Notes: generated by a model not told the origin, from the sequence alone. 50,137 nt of DNA from Candidatus Woesearchaeota archaeon (GCA_018303225.1 JAGVYO010000021.1:1-50137), one strand, 5' to 3'; positions 32,994 through 42,561 are shown, numbered from the stretch's first letter. Program-made: numbers and translations.

Positions 32994-34814
32994 ATGACAC
33001 AGCAGATTGAAAAACTGGTGCCGGACACGTCCATCATCATTGAAGGCTTTCTTTCTGAGAAAATCAAGAATAACGAGCTGAAGGTAAAGGAAGTCGTTAT
33101 CCATGAAGCAGTCCTAGCAGAACTTGAGTATCAGGCCAACATGAACAAGGCCATCGGCTATCTAGGGCTGGACGAGATCAAGCGCATGCGGGAACTGAAG
33201 AAGGTCGAACTGAAATTCGAGGGTGTACGGCCCAGGGCCGTTGAGATCCAGCATGCTTCTCTGGGAGAGATTGATGCCATGGTGCGGCAGCTGGCATGGG
33301 AGCAGGATGCCACGCTGATTACTTCTGATAAGATCCAGAACCGGGTAGCCGAAGCCAAGGGCATGAAGGTCATTTACATTCACCCTGAAAAAAGAACGAA
33401 GAAGCTGAAGCTGGAAGGCTTCTTTGACGAAAGCACGATGAGCGTGCACCTGCGCCAGGATGTCCTTCCGTATGCAAAAAAAGGGTTTCCCGGAAAATGG
33501 GATTTTGTGGCGCTGCGGAAAGACCCGCTGAAGGAAGAAGAGGTGCAGGACATCTCCCGGGAGATCATCGAAGAGTGCAAACTGCGGAAAGACAGCTTCA
33601 TTGAAATTGAAAGGCCCGGCAGCACCATCGTGCAGATGGGAAGGTACCGCATCGTGATTACAAAGCCCCCTTTTTCAGATGGCTGGGAGATCACCGCGGT
33701 CAAGCCGGTGCGGACCCTGACGCTTGCGGACTACAAACTGAGCGAGAAGCTGATGAAGCGCATCGGTGAGCAGGCCGAAGGCGTTTTGGTCGCGGGCAGC
33801 CCGGGCATGGGAAAAAGCACGTTTGCACAGGCGCTGGCTGTCTTTTATTCGGAAAAGGAGAAGATCGTCAAAACCGTGGAAGCGCCGCGCGATCTGGTGC
33901 TGCCGGAGAATATAACCCAGTATGCCATTTCGCACGGCGATGCGCAGGAAGTGCACGATGTTCTTTTGCTTTCACGACCGGACTATACGTTTTTTGACGA
34001 GATGCGGAATACGGATGATTTCAAGCTGTTCGCGGATTTGCGGCTGGCCGGTGTAGGGATGGTCGGCGTGGTGCATGCCACTAATCCGATCGATGCCATC
34101 CAACGGTTTATCGGCCGTGTGGAGATGGGCGTCATCCCGCAGGTCATTGATACGGTGGTGTTCATCAAGAACGGGTTTATCGGCAAAGTATTAGCCCTGT
34201 ATATGACTGTAAAAGTTCCATCCGGAATGACCGAGGCCGATCTTGCAAGGCCGGTCGTGGTGGTGAACGATTTCGAGACGGGCAAATTGGAATATGAGAT
34301 CTACAGCTACGGCGAGCAGACCGTGGTGGTGCCGGCGCAGGAAGGCGGCGAGGCAAAAGGGGTGCACAAGCTGGCTGCCGAAGGCATACGCAGGGCGTTT
34401 TTAAATTATGTCCACGATGTGGATGTGGAAATGGTCTCGGACCACAAGTGCGTTGTGCGCGTCCCTGAACGGGACATTGCCCGGATTATCGGCAAAGAAG
34501 GGAAGAACATCATGCAGATCGAGAAGGAGCTGGGCATCGGCATCGACATTCAGGCGCTGGAAGAGGGGAAAAGAAGCCTGGCTGTGGAGAAGGGCGATAT
34601 CGAATTTGACCTGCAGCGCGGCAAGAAAGGATTGATCTTTGATCTGGGCGCGAGAATGCAGCACAAGGACATCGAGATTTTCATCGGCAGCACCTTATTG
34701 CTGAACGCCAAAGTCGGAAGCTCCGGCACCCTCAAGATCAAGAAGGACAATTCCATCGGCCAGCGGCTATTGCAGGCCATCAGCTCCGGAGAGAAGATAC
34801 GAGTGGTTGGTTAA
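32994..34814 (+). CDS. PIN domain-PilT-type ATPase-KH domain protein (PINA family)
   Basis: A 606-residue protein in three parts. The N-terminal PIN nuclease domain starts LVPDTSIIIEGFL and has later acidic residues (LAELEYQA, SLGEIDAMV, LITSDKIQ). The middle is a secretion-type ATPase with Walker A AGSPGMGKSTFAQAL and Walker B YTFFDEMRN. A C-terminal KH-like domain has ARIIGKEGKNIMQIEKELGI. This matches archaeal PINA, a hexameric ATPase tied to DNA repair and Holliday-junction processing. TATA (gatatataaa, 32961-32970) is about 28 bp before ATG 32994 and overlaps the stop of the upstream gene. Confidence 0.88.
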   Translation: MTQQIEKLVPDTSIIIEGFLSEKIKNNELKVKEVVIHEAVLAELEYQANMNKAIGYLGLDEIKRMRELKKVELKFEGVRPRAVEIQHASLGEIDAMVRQLAWEQDATLITSDKIQNRVAEAKGMKVIYIHPEKRTKKLKLEGFFDESTMSVHLRQDVLPYAKKGFPGKWDFVALRKDPLKEEEVQDISREIIEECKLRKDSFIEIERPGSTIVQMGRYRIVITKPPFSDGWEITAVKPVRTLTLADYKLSEKLMKRIGEQAEGVLVAGSPGMGKSTFAQALAVFYSEKEKIVKTVEAPRDLVLPENITQYAISHGDAQEVHDVLLLSRPDYTFFDEMRNTDDFKLFADLRLAGVGMVGVVHATNPIDAIQRFIGRVEMGVIPQVIDTVVFIKNGFIGKVLALYMTVKVPSGMTEADLARPVVVVNDFETGKLEYEIYSYGEQTVVVPAQEGGEAKGVHKLAAEGIRRAFLNYVHDVDVEMVSDHKCVVRVPERDIARIIGKEGKNIMQIEKELGIGIDIQALEEGKRSLAVEKGDIEFDLQRGKKGLIFDLGARMQHKDIEIFIGSTLLLNAKVGSSGTLKIKKDNSIGQRLLQAISSGEKIRVVG

Positions 34815-34825
34815 TAATTTCTGGG

Positions 34826-35401
34826 TCAGCCTAAATAATAACCGGCTGATCCCAAATGGTGTTCTCTCATAAGTTGCAGGACCTGTCCACTTTTTCTGGC
34901 CAACGTGGTCAATTCCTCTATCTTTCGGTCTAAAGGCTGACCACTATACATATTGGTTACAGTAAGAAGAGCTTCTGTACCTTGGTTGCCGGTTACCGGT
35001 ACAAGCAGGTAAGGAGGCTCAAATTGTATCTCGCGGGAGTTTATTAATCGAACGAAGGGATCCTCTTCGCGACATATTTCCGGATGTTTTTCAATTACAA
35101 CTGCGTGTACTTGTGGATGGCCATCGATTGGAACCCTCACAGATGCTACTCTTTCACTTAGTGTGGAGGAAGGGGGCGGTGATGCAAAATAATCCGTAAC
35201 GTCGTTAGGGACAAACGCCCATTGAGAAGGCACTTCTGCATAATTGAGAGGTCCAACCCCTGCTGCACCACTCAATTGCCGTCTTTCGCGGGGAACAAAC
35301 AACAAAGCCAGATTATAGCCAAGACCGCCAATTCTTTCGTCCGCAGTAACTTTAGTGAGAAATCTGTGATAAAATTGCTCGGATGTCAGAAAAGGAGGCA
35401 T
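34826..35401 (-). CDS. Uncharacterised protein, possibly GAF-like C-terminus
   Basis: A 191-residue protein. The last 60 residues (FEPPYLLVPVTGNQGTEALL, then SGQPLDRKIEELTTLARKSG) read like the final strand and helix of a GAF domain. The rest includes LGYNLALLFVPRERRQLSGA, also compatible with GAF strands. No enzymatic motif is seen. I do not assign a function. Codon texture and intact length support a real gene. It converges with the PINA-like gene 11 bp away. Confidence 0.6.
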   Translation of the reverse strand: MPPFLTSEQFYHRFLTKVTADERIGGLGYNLALLFVPRERRQLSGAAGVGPLNYAEVPSQWAFVPNDVTDYFASPPPSSTLSERVASVRVPIDGHPQVHAVVIEKHPEICREEDPFVRLINSREIQFEPPYLLVPVTGNQGTEALLTVTNMYSGQPLDRKIEELTTLARKSGQVLQLMREHHLGSAGYYLG

Positions 35402-35598
35402 ATGAAAATCTAGGGTTCGATGAGAAACTTCCCCAGAGGGAGGTGTTGGATTAATGATTACCTGCCCCCTTTAGGTGCATGAGAATAAGTAGATTGAACT
35501 TCCCTCTTCCTATTATTTGGCAGAAAGGACGTTTCTTTTGGAACAAGGTGCAATGCGCCTCAGGGCTTCATCAACCTATGTTCCGTATCTCAACGGCA

Positions 35599-35931
35599 TT
35601 AACTATATTTAAGTGTTTTGCTTTTAGAATATGGAAACCGCATATAATTTCTGCAATGGATGCAGTAATAGACCAGCTTCCTGTTTCGGATGCGGACACG
35701 GCAGTTTTTTGAAGGCACCAGATAATGATGGCAATGCTTGCAGAATCTCTTTTTTAGCTCGGAAGGGATTTTGACTTTGTACTTCATCGCAATTCTCCGG
35801 GCCAGCTGGACGTAACGGTTTGATAGTTCGGGCCTGCTGCTGAAGCGCTTTTTGGCTTCGTCAAAGAGAATTTGGATCCGTCCTTTTGCAATGTCCTGAA
35901 AATAGGATTTCTTGATGCGAAGGCGTTTCAT
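35599..35931 (-). CDS. rnp4: Ribonuclease P protein component 4 (Rpp21/Rpr2)
   Basis: A 110-residue, strongly basic protein. An N-terminal helical pair (LFDEAKKRFSSRPELSNRYV, then LARRIAMKYKVKIP) is followed by a zinc ribbon with CKHC near residue 64 and CIHC near residue 90. This is the Rpp21 layout. It binds RNase P RNA with Rpp29 for tRNA 5' maturation. Relevant here because several tRNA genes with introns lie nearby. Confidence 0.9.
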   Translation of the reverse strand: MKRLRIKKSYFQDIAKGRIQILFDEAKKRFSSRPELSNRYVQLARRIAMKYKVKIPSELKKRFCKHCHHYLVPSKNCRVRIRNRKLVYYCIHCRNYMRFPYSKSKTLKYS

Positions 35932-35963
35932 ACCACCGATAAAGAAGGAAGTCTTTTAATAAT

Positions 35964-37184
35964 TTATCTGCTTCTTTCCAGCGCTTCAATCGCGGGCAGC
36001 TTTTTTCTTAGAAAATCAATGGAAGCGCCGCCGCCGGTGGAGGTAGGAATCTCCAAGTTCCCTTCATGGATGACCTCGACGGTCTCGCCGCCGCCGGCAA
36101 TCTTCGTCGCCGCTTTGTTGTCGGAGATGGCTTTGGCAATGGCCATGGTTCCCTTGCTGAAATCGCTTATCTCGAACACGCCCATGGCGCCGTTCCAGAA
36201 TATGGTTTTGGCCTGCGCAATTATTTTTTTGTGATTTTCAATGGTTTTCCTGCCAATGTCAAGACCGGTGTAACCAGGGGGTATTTCATCAGAAGGCACT
36301 TCCTTAACGTCCTTGTAGTCGTTTTTCCCCAGCTCATTGACTTTCTTTTCCTTATTCAGAATTTTTGCCACCCTGATATCTGACGGAAGGATCAGTTTTT
36401 TCCCGAATTTTTTCATGATTTCAGCCGCTTCGCCTATTTTTTCTTCATCAAGAAGGGAGTCCCCTATCTCAAAACCTTCTGCTTTGAAAAAGGTGAACGT
36501 CATGCCGCCTCCGAGCAGGACGCTATCGTATTTTTCGGCCAGCGCCTTTACGGCATCCAGCTTGTCCTCGATCTTGGCACCGCCCAATACGGCTACTGAA
36601 CTTTTTCCCGGATTCACAAACGGCTTCAAGGCATTGATTTCCTTCTCCACCAGGAAACCGGCTGCCGACGGGAGGAATTGGGTGATGTCATAGACTGAAG
36701 CGTGCTTCCGGTGGCAGGTGCCGAAGGCGTCGTTAACGTACACTCCCTCTTTTCCAACGGTGGCGGCTAATTCCCTAGCGAATGCTTTTCGTTCATCGTC
36801 ATCCTTGCTTTTTTCGCCTTCGTTGAAGCGCGTATTTTCCAGCAGGACAAACTTTTCATCCGGAATGTTTTGCAAATCGGCTACAAAGGCCACTTTTTTC
36901 CCCAGGAGCTCCTGGAATTTTTCAGCGACCGGCTGTAGGGTGAATTTGGCCTCCACTTCTTCCCTGGATTTTCCTTTTTTCAGCTCTTTCTCCGGCTTGC
37001 CCAGGTGGCTCATGCAAACAATTTTGGAAGCGCCCTGCTTATCGAGATAGTGCAAAGTAGGCAGAGCCGCAATGATTTTGGTGGCATCGGCTACCTTCCC
37101 TTTTGAAAGGGGGACGTTGAAATCCACCCGGACCAGCACCTTTTTTCCTTTGACAGAAAGCTGTTTTACGGTTTTGAATGGCAT
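35964..37184 (-). CDS. pgk: Phosphoglycerate kinase
   Basis: A 406-residue glycolytic/gluconeogenic enzyme converting 1,3-bisphosphoglycerate to 3-phosphoglycerate with ATP formation. It has KKVLVRVDFNVPL near the start, SHLGKPE, a substrate region NTRFNEGEKSK, FGTCHRKHASV, LGGAKIEDKL and a C-terminal nucleotide region (WNGAMGVFEI, then GGGETVEVIHEG). The length is normal. ATG 37184 lies about 28 bp from a TATA-rich box that also faces the opposite gene. Confidence 0.96.
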   Translation of the reverse strand: MPFKTVKQLSVKGKKVLVRVDFNVPLSKGKVADATKIIAALPTLHYLDKQGASKIVCMSHLGKPEKELKKGKSREEVEAKFTLQPVAEKFQELLGKKVAFVADLQNIPDEKFVLLENTRFNEGEKSKDDDERKAFARELAATVGKEGVYVNDAFGTCHRKHASVYDITQFLPSAAGFLVEKEINALKPFVNPGKSSVAVLGGAKIEDKLDAVKALAEKYDSVLLGGGMTFTFFKAEGFEIGDSLLDEEKIGEAAEIMKKFGKKLILPSDIRVAKILNKEKKVNELGKNDYKDVKEVPSDEIPPGYTGLDIGRKTIENHKKIIAQAKTIFWNGAMGVFEISDFSKGTMAIAKAISDNKAATKIAGGGETVEVIHEGNLEIPTSTGGGASIDFLRKKLPAIEALERSR

Positions 37185-37213
37185 CGGACACTCCCCTCAC
37201 TAGCCTGGATATG

Positions 37214-37228
37214 GCAATATTTATATAT
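37214..37228. promoter_or_regulatory. Shared bidirectional TATA region
   Basis: An A/T-only stretch containing aatatttatatata is correctly spaced for pgk on the minus strand (ATG 37184) and for a rightward transcript starting near 37249. One box may be read both ways. Confidence 0.4.
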
Positions 37229-37254
37229 AGTTATATTACTACCATATAGTAGGA

Positions 37255-37344
37255 ATGATAAGAGACATGCGTAACCTAACGGATGAAAAGATTGCTGGTG
37301 TAGTTAACGGATCACAGAGAACCTATGGTGCAGAGTACTATTAG
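37255..37344 (+). other. Short upstream ORF overlapping the 37325 gene
   Basis: The first ATG after the predicted transcription start opens a 29-codon ORF (MIRDMRNLTDEKIAGVVNG, then SQRTYGAEYY, stop 37342-37344). It overlaps the start of the next gene by 20 bp in a different frame. It could couple translation, or be a frameshifted N-terminus of that gene. Confidence 0.3.
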
Positions 37345-38215
37345 ATCTAAACAGGAAACGGACGAAATCCTGGCCATGTATCTGAACAAGGAGGATTTTA
37401 GGGGCGATAGAACCCTATTAGAAAATCTAGGAAACATCCTAAAAGAGGTGGTTGACAAATCCGTCCAGCATTTAACGGATGTGTTGGAAACAGATCCTGG
37501 AGAACATGCCCGCGTACAGGAGTTAAGCAATCTCTTAATATCCGTAAAAGGGAACCGGGATTCCAGTGTCTCGATACCTGCCGATATGCTAAGGTATATT
37601 GGACGAAGGGTCCTGTTGCTTGACGAAAGAAAAATGCAGTTTGGAAAAAAATATGTGACGTATATTTTAACCGAGCCCATAGCCGTATCCTACGAGGGAA
37701 GGAGATATACCCTACGCGAGTTAAAAGCCGGAAGAAATGCCTCCCCTGAGCAATTATCCATCTTAGACTGGCCCTTTTTTGTGCATTACTTTGCGATGCA
37801 GGAAAGATATCCGTCTGCATTGCAGAATCTTGGGGACATAAGCGTCATGAAGATTGTACACCGTTCCAAGACAGAACTCTACGATGCACTCAGGGATGGA
37901 AAACCGGTGGAGATGACCGTCGGGGAACTATTTTTAGTGGGAAAACAGTTTGTTGATGACCATATCAACGAAAACCAAGACATGTATTTGAAAGTGATTG
38001 CTCCCGGACAAAAAGAAGTAAATGGAAGACCGGACGCCACCAAAACAGAGATAGATTATCAGATGGCCCTGAACAGTGTCACAAAAAGAGATGGTTTTGA
38101 TTATAATAAAACCAAATTGATGGTAGAAGCCCGACCAAGATTAACCATCCAAGGGCAGCTTAACGTTTCAAGAGCTACTGGAGGCGGCTATAAATCCAGT
38201 CTAAGGGTTAGATAA
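37325..38215 (+). CDS. Uncharacterised 296-residue protein
   Basis: A soluble, mixed alpha/beta protein. Segments such as LLENLGNILKEVVDKSVQHL and VSIPADMLRYIGRRVLLLDE, then YVTYILTEPIAVSYEGRRYT, show no family motif that I know. A repeated LTI/LNV strand pattern ends the protein. A short ORF overlaps the start, so the true N-terminus is uncertain. Converges with hppA, 4 bp apart. Confidence 0.6.
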   Translation: MVQSTIRSKQETDEILAMYLNKEDFRGDRTLLENLGNILKEVVDKSVQHLTDVLETDPGEHARVQELSNLLISVKGNRDSSVSIPADMLRYIGRRVLLLDERKMQFGKKYVTYILTEPIAVSYEGRRYTLRELKAGRNASPEQLSILDWPFFVHYFAMQERYPSALQNLGDISVMKIVHRSKTELYDALRDGKPVEMTVGELFLVGKQFVDDHINENQDMYLKVIAPGQKEVNGRPDATKTEIDYQMALNSVTKRDGFDYNKTKLMVEARPRLTIQGQLNVSRATGGGYKSSLRVR

Positions 38216-38219
38216 CTAT

Positions 38220-40190
38220 TTACAAGAATAATGGCAAGAAAACCAACGCTACAATGGACATCAATTTGATCAGGATATTCAATGACGGTCCCGAGGTATC
38301 CTTGAACGGATCGCCCACGGTGTCTCCAACGACGGCTGCCTTGTGCGAGTCCGAGCCCTTGCCGCCGAAATGGCCTTCTTCAATGTATTTCTTGGCGTTG
38401 TCCCAGGCACCGCCGGAATTGGCCATGAAGACAGCCAGCAAGAATCCGGTAGCGGTGGCACCGGCCAGCAAGCCGCCCAAGGCTTCCAGATTCCATATGC
38501 CTACGAGGATAGGAACAATGATCGCAATCAACGTCGGCGCAATCATCTCTTTCAGTGCAGCATGGGTGCTGATGGAGACGCATTTCTTGTAATCGGGTTT
38601 TGCCTTGCCCTGCATGAGGCCTTTGATCTGCTTGAATTGCCTTCTCACTTCGTTGACCATCTGATACGCAGCTTTTCCCACGGCCTTGATGGCGAACATG
38701 GAAAATAGGAAAGGCAACACCGCGCCGATAAACAGGCCCACGATAACCGAAGGGGTCGTAAGGTCAATAACCAGGACATTGCCTGTGACTTGTTTCGCAA
38801 GCTGGGTAAAGCTCGCAAACAAAGCTAATGCCGTCAATGCCGCAGAGCCAATGGCGAATCCTTTTCCGATGGCAGCGGTGGTATTTCCGATGGCATCCAA
38901 TGATTCAGCCCTTTTGCGCGTTTCTTTGCCCAAACCGGCCATTTCCGCAATGCCCGCTGCATTGTCCGCTACCGGACCATAGGTGTCAGTAGCTAACGTA
39001 ATGCCCAAGGTGGAGAGCATGCCGACAGCAGCAATGGCGACGCCGTACAGGCCGGCAAAATGATACGCGATGAGGATAGCGGCGCAGACGGCCAAGACCG
39101 GAATGACCGTAGATTGCATACCTACAGCAAGGCCGTGGATAATGGTGGTAGCTGCGCCTGTCTGAGAGGCTTCTGCAATGGATCGGGTAGGTTTTCTGTC
39201 TGCGCTGGTGTAATATTCAGTAGAGAGGCCAATGATAATGCCCGATACCAAACCTGCCAAGGTAGCGTAAAAAACACCGATGGGTGCGCCCAGCATCCCA
39301 ATGATGAAATAGGAGGCAATGGCCGTCAGGATAGAAGCTGCAAAAATGCCTTTGTTCAGCGCGGTTTCAAGTTTTTGTTTTTTTCCGACCCGCACGAAAA
39401 AAGTTCCAAGGATGGAAGCTATGATGCCCACCGCCGACAAGGCCAGGGGCAATAATACTGATTTTTCGGTGGAGACAAAGGTAACTGTCAAACCAATCAC
39501 CATCGCAGCGATGATGGAATCCACGTAGCTTTCGAACAAGTCCGCGCCCATGCCGGCTACGTCGCCTACGTTGTCACCCACGTTGTCTGCGATGACTGCC
39601 GGATTTCTTGGGTCGTCTTCGGGAATGCCTTTTTCGACTTTGCCCACTAAATCTGCGCCCACATCCGCTGCTTTGGTGTAGATGCCGCCGCCGACCCTTG
39701 CGAATAAGGCAATGGAAGAAGCTCCGAAACCGAAGCCGAAGATAATGTTTGGATCGTTAAAAAGCCAGTAGAGGACCGTCACGCCCATCAATCCCAATCC
39801 TACTACGGTCAATCCCATCACTGCGCCGCTGGAGAACGCCACTTTCAAGCCATCGTTGATGCTTTTCTGGGCCGCTGTGGCAGTTCTCGAATTGGACTTG
39901 GTGGCAATGCGCATACCGATGTTGCCGGCCAATGCCGACAAGACGCCGCCGAAAATAAAGGAGACGGCAATTTTCCATCCAATGAGCGTGTAAAGAACGA
40001 TGGTTACGACAACCATGAAGATGGCCAGGATGCGGTATTCCTTGTACAGGAACGCCATGGCACCCTCGCGGATGGCACCGGCAATTTCTTTTACTTTGTC
40101 AGAGCCTTCCGGCTTCTTCAGGATGTTTTTAGCTACTCCAAATGCAAACAGCAAAGAAACAATGCTGACCCCCAGTATCCATCCTAACAT
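38220..40190 (-). CDS. hppA: Membrane-bound ion-translocating pyrophosphatase
   Basis: A 656-residue protein with about 16 membrane helices. The substrate loop ADVGADLVGKVE and the acidic NVGDNVGDVAGMGADLFESY are intact, as is the C-terminal DTVGDPFKDTSGPSLNIL. It hydrolyses pyrophosphate and pumps H+ or Na+. The GNTTAAIGKG motif has Ala where K+-independent enzymes have Lys, so it is predicted to be K+-dependent. FESYVDS resembles Na+-pumping members, but ion choice cannot be settled by eye. Together with the ATP synthase it could let pyrophosphate drive ATP synthesis. Confidence 0.95.
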   Translation of the reverse strand: MLGWILGVSIVSLLFAFGVAKNILKKPEGSDKVKEIAGAIREGAMAFLYKEYRILAIFMVVVTIVLYTLIGWKIAVSFIFGGVLSALAGNIGMRIATKSNSRTATAAQKSINDGLKVAFSSGAVMGLTVVGLGLMGVTVLYWLFNDPNIIFGFGFGASSIALFARVGGGIYTKAADVGADLVGKVEKGIPEDDPRNPAVIADNVGDNVGDVAGMGADLFESYVDSIIAAMVIGLTVTFVSTEKSVLLPLALSAVGIIASILGTFFVRVGKKQKLETALNKGIFAASILTAIASYFIIGMLGAPIGVFYATLAGLVSGIIIGLSTEYYTSADRKPTRSIAEASQTGAATTIIHGLAVGMQSTVIPVLAVCAAILIAYHFAGLYGVAIAAVGMLSTLGITLATDTYGPVADNAAGIAEMAGLGKETRKRAESLDAIGNTTAAIGKGFAIGSAALTALALFASFTQLAKQVTGNVLVIDLTTPSVIVGLFIGAVLPFLFSMFAIKAVGKAAYQMVNEVRRQFKQIKGLMQGKAKPDYKKCVSISTHAALKEMIAPTLIAIIVPILVGIWNLEALGGLLAGATATGFLLAVFMANSGGAWDNAKKYIEEGHFGGKGSDSHKAAVVGDTVGDPFKDTSGPSLNILIKLMSIVALVFLPLFL

Positions 40191-40357
40191 ATTTTTATAA
40201 ACCTCTTAATGTTTGAAACGGATGGAAAAAGAACCCCTATAAAAAGATATCGGAATTTGAAAAATTTTATTTTTCCTAAGGTTTGGAGAAAAGAAGAATC
40301 CATATTAGCCACAATTGAGAAAAATCCCATTGCTAGGAAAGGAAGGCGGATTAGGCT

Positions 40358-41581
40358 CTATCCTTTCACAACGCTGTAAAGTACCAGTGGCGTTTCTTTA
40401 AGTTCTGGAATGCGCCCCATATCAACAGTAAGATAAGCATCCCTAATGATCTGACCTGCAAAACCATGTGCCAGTTCGACTCTTTTCCCCCGCCAAGAGG
40501 TATCTTCTTGCTTACCCCTAAAATTGAGAGCTTCGCGGCTAAATGGACTCATTTTTATTCTTTCTCCATTTGGTTTAACGATATGAGCTGCTTGAGCAAA
40601 AGATTCCGCTTCTTTTGTGGTATACTTAACAATTTTTCCAATAGCATAGCCATTTTGCCTAAGCCTCCCCAAGAAACCAGCAGGAATTCTGGCAGTCATT
40701 ATATTTGTGGTTTCATCCTCATAGCATTTAACACCTAAATCTCCAAGTACTGTTCTAACCCCCTCAACTCCATCCGCTTTAAAGTATATATCCACATGGC
40801 GCGGTATTTCGGCTCTGGCAAATTGTTCTCTCGTTCCCTGTTGCTCTAAATAAAACTGTCTTTGCTCATGCGCTGCTTTAACAAGCAGGTCTAATTGCTT
40901 GGGAGTTATTGATTGTCTTCCATCTGTCCTAGCCATAATGGGATCGTGGTGCACTTCCACTATGAGACCGTCTACTCCTGTTGCAACTGCCCCCATCGTA
41001 ATCCCATAAACGTATTCACGTTTTCCACTGATATGGCTTGGATCAAAAATAATTTGGTAAGGTGTGTTATTAACCAGTTCTACGAGAGTGGTTATGTCTT
41101 GACCATTCCTTGCAATATCTATCTCATTATTTTTTCCTCTGGCACAAAGCATAACTCTATCTTCTTTCCCCACCTTACCAGCAGAACCCAACCATTCTTT
41201 TAAAGTAGTATTCATCCCATTTTTCAAAAGAACCTGGACTTCTGCTTTACCTAATTCAAAAAGTAAAGATTGATTCTGTGCATTTCGTGCACCAACTTGG
41301 TATAAGTCTACACCATGTTCCTGGAACATAGGTATATCCCGAGCATCCATGATTTCAGTTACTATTTTTAGCTCGTATTCATCTCCTATTTTTCGCATCC
41401 ATCCTAAAGCTTTTTCACCATGCCCTACCCATTCTCCTGCTTTTGTTCTTGGTTTGAATGCTCCCCCTCGCAGGTAATCCGCACCAACTGATTTTACCAC
41501 TTCAGTTGTCCTTCTTAATTGGTCTTCACTCTCAATAGAACAAGGACCTGCCATAACAATTAAATCAGATTTATCGCTCAT
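40358..41581 (-). CDS. DAHP synthase (AroF/KDOPS-like type) with C-terminal extension
   Basis: A 407-residue protein. Residues 1-250 are a class I-beta DAHP synthase core: AGPCSIESEDQL, YLRGGAFKPRTKAGEW, IVTEIMDARDI, QVGARNAQN, LLKNGM, IIFDPSHISGKR and GLIVEVHHDP. This is the first step of the shikimate pathway. Many family members have an N-terminal regulatory domain. This one instead has about 145 extra C-terminal residues (from about IPRHVDIYFKADGV, later ARIPAGFLGRLRQNG) that I do not recognise. No other shikimate genes are in the window. TATA (tttatataaa on the minus strand, near 41607) is 26 bp from the ATG. Confidence 0.85.
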   Translation of the reverse strand: MSDKSDLIVMAGPCSIESEDQLRRTTEVVKSVGADYLRGGAFKPRTKAGEWVGHGEKALGWMRKIGDEYELKIVTEIMDARDIPMFQEHGVDLYQVGARNAQNQSLLFELGKAEVQVLLKNGMNTTLKEWLGSAGKVGKEDRVMLCARGKNNEIDIARNGQDITTLVELVNNTPYQIIFDPSHISGKREYVYGITMGAVATGVDGLIVEVHHDPIMARTDGRQSITPKQLDLLVKAAHEQRQFYLEQQGTREQFARAEIPRHVDIYFKADGVEGVRTVLGDLGVKCYEDETTNIMTARIPAGFLGRLRQNGYAIGKIVKYTTKEAESFAQAAHIVKPNGERIKMSPFSREALNFRGKQEDTSWRGKRVELAHGFAGQIIRDAYLTVDMGRIPELKETPLVLYSVVKG

Positions 41582-41599
41582 TTTATGCTCGAGAATAGT

Positions 41600-41612
41600 T
41601 ATCTTTATATAA
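41600..41612 (-). promoter_or_regulatory. TATA box of the DAHP synthase gene
   Basis: Minus-strand tttatataaag is centred near 41607, 26 bp upstream of the ATG at 41581, predicting a leaderless transcript separate from the ATP synthase operon. Confidence 0.5.
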
Positions 41613-41673
41613 ATATTTGTATGTGTTACTACTATTTAGAAAAGAGTTCTGTTTTAAGAGAAAGTTTTGAAAC

Positions 41674-41796
41674 TTAACGCAACATCCCAAACAATTTCAC
41701 CAAGAAGATGATTGCTCCAGCAAGAACAACTATCTTTACCCCCAACACCCACCACCAGAATCTCTTCGCGATTATCTTACGGGCTTTGTGCTTCAT
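41674..41796 (-). CDS. Possible 40-residue membrane peptide after atpD
   Basis: ATG 41796 to TAA 41674-41676. The product is MKHKARKIIAKRFWWW followed by VLGVKIVVLAGAIIFLVKLF and GMLR: a basic N-terminus, three tryptophans and one strong membrane helix. It begins 41 bp after the atpD stop on the same strand. CAGGA is very close to the ATG. The clean charge and hydrophobicity layout makes chance less likely, but no homologue is known to me. Confidence 0.45.
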   Translation of the reverse strand: MKHKARKIIAKRFWWWVLGVKIVVLAGAIIFLVKLFGMLR

Positions 41797-41837
41797 TTCC
41801 TGAAGAAATAGGTAAGGATGCCCTAATAAATGTACCG

Positions 41838-42464
41838 CTACGCCTGCGCCAGCTTCTTCTTGATGTGCTTCAGGCCGAAGATGCTTTCTCGTTCCATCTC
41901 TTCCAGACGGAGGCGGATGAAGGAGCGCAGCTTCTCCATCTTAGGGATTAGGGAGAATTCCAGCGCGTTCACGCGCCTTTTTGTCTGCTCGATCTCAGCC
42001 AGCACCTTGCGCATGGACGTCTCGACTTCGGCCGCCAGAAGGATTTTCTCCACGACTTTCTCGTAGGCTTCGGCAGCCTCCTGCACCGCGATGGAGTTGA
42101 ACAATCCAAACCCGCGCTCGGTATAGGCCTTCTGCAATGAAGGGGATTCGATTTTCGGAACCACAACGCCCATGATGTTCTTGGTCTTCAGTTCAACAAC
42201 AGGAATCTTGCTGATCGCCAATGCCAGCGAAGAGATGGCCAGGTCGGATTCCCGCAGCCGTGCCATGTTCAGCTTCTGCTGCGCCAGTTTGAACTCAGCC
42301 ACCAGTTCGGAGCGAAGCGTCTTGACTTTCTTCAGGATCTCGAAGAATTCCAGGATTAAGCCGTCACGCTTCTTCTTCAGCAGGCTGTGGCCGGATTTGG
42401 CCAACTTGATCTGCTTCTTCAGCTTCATCAGTTCCGATCTTGTTGGTTTGACGTTGAGGGCCAT
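41838..42464 (-). CDS. atpD: V/A-type ATP synthase subunit D
   Basis: A 208-residue coiled-coil central stalk subunit. It begins LNVKPTRSELMKLKKQIKLA, typical of subunit D, and has long paired helices at both ends (KKKRDGLILEFFEILKK, then ETSMRKVLAEIEQTKRRVNA LEF). It rotates inside the A3B3 head and couples to the membrane ring. It is separated from atpB by 265 bp of GC-rich inverted repeats, so its expression may be set separately. Confidence 0.93.
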   Translation of the reverse strand: MALNVKPTRSELMKLKKQIKLAKSGHSLLKKKRDGLILEFFEILKKVKTLRSELVAEFKLAQQKLNMARLRESDLAISSLALAISKIPVVELKTKNIMGVVVPKIESPSLQKAYTERGFGLFNSIAVQEAAEAYEKVVEKILLAAEVETSMRKVLAEIEQTKRRVNALEFSLIPKMEKLRSFIRLRLEEMERESIFGLKHIKKKLAQA

Positions 42465-42561
42465 TTTTTATGCAGCTATCGTTTGTTTTTTTCTTGGGCT
42501 CTCCTTGGAGACCGTTAACTTAAAGGGGTTTTTACCTGCACGCCATTGACGGCCGCTGTCA

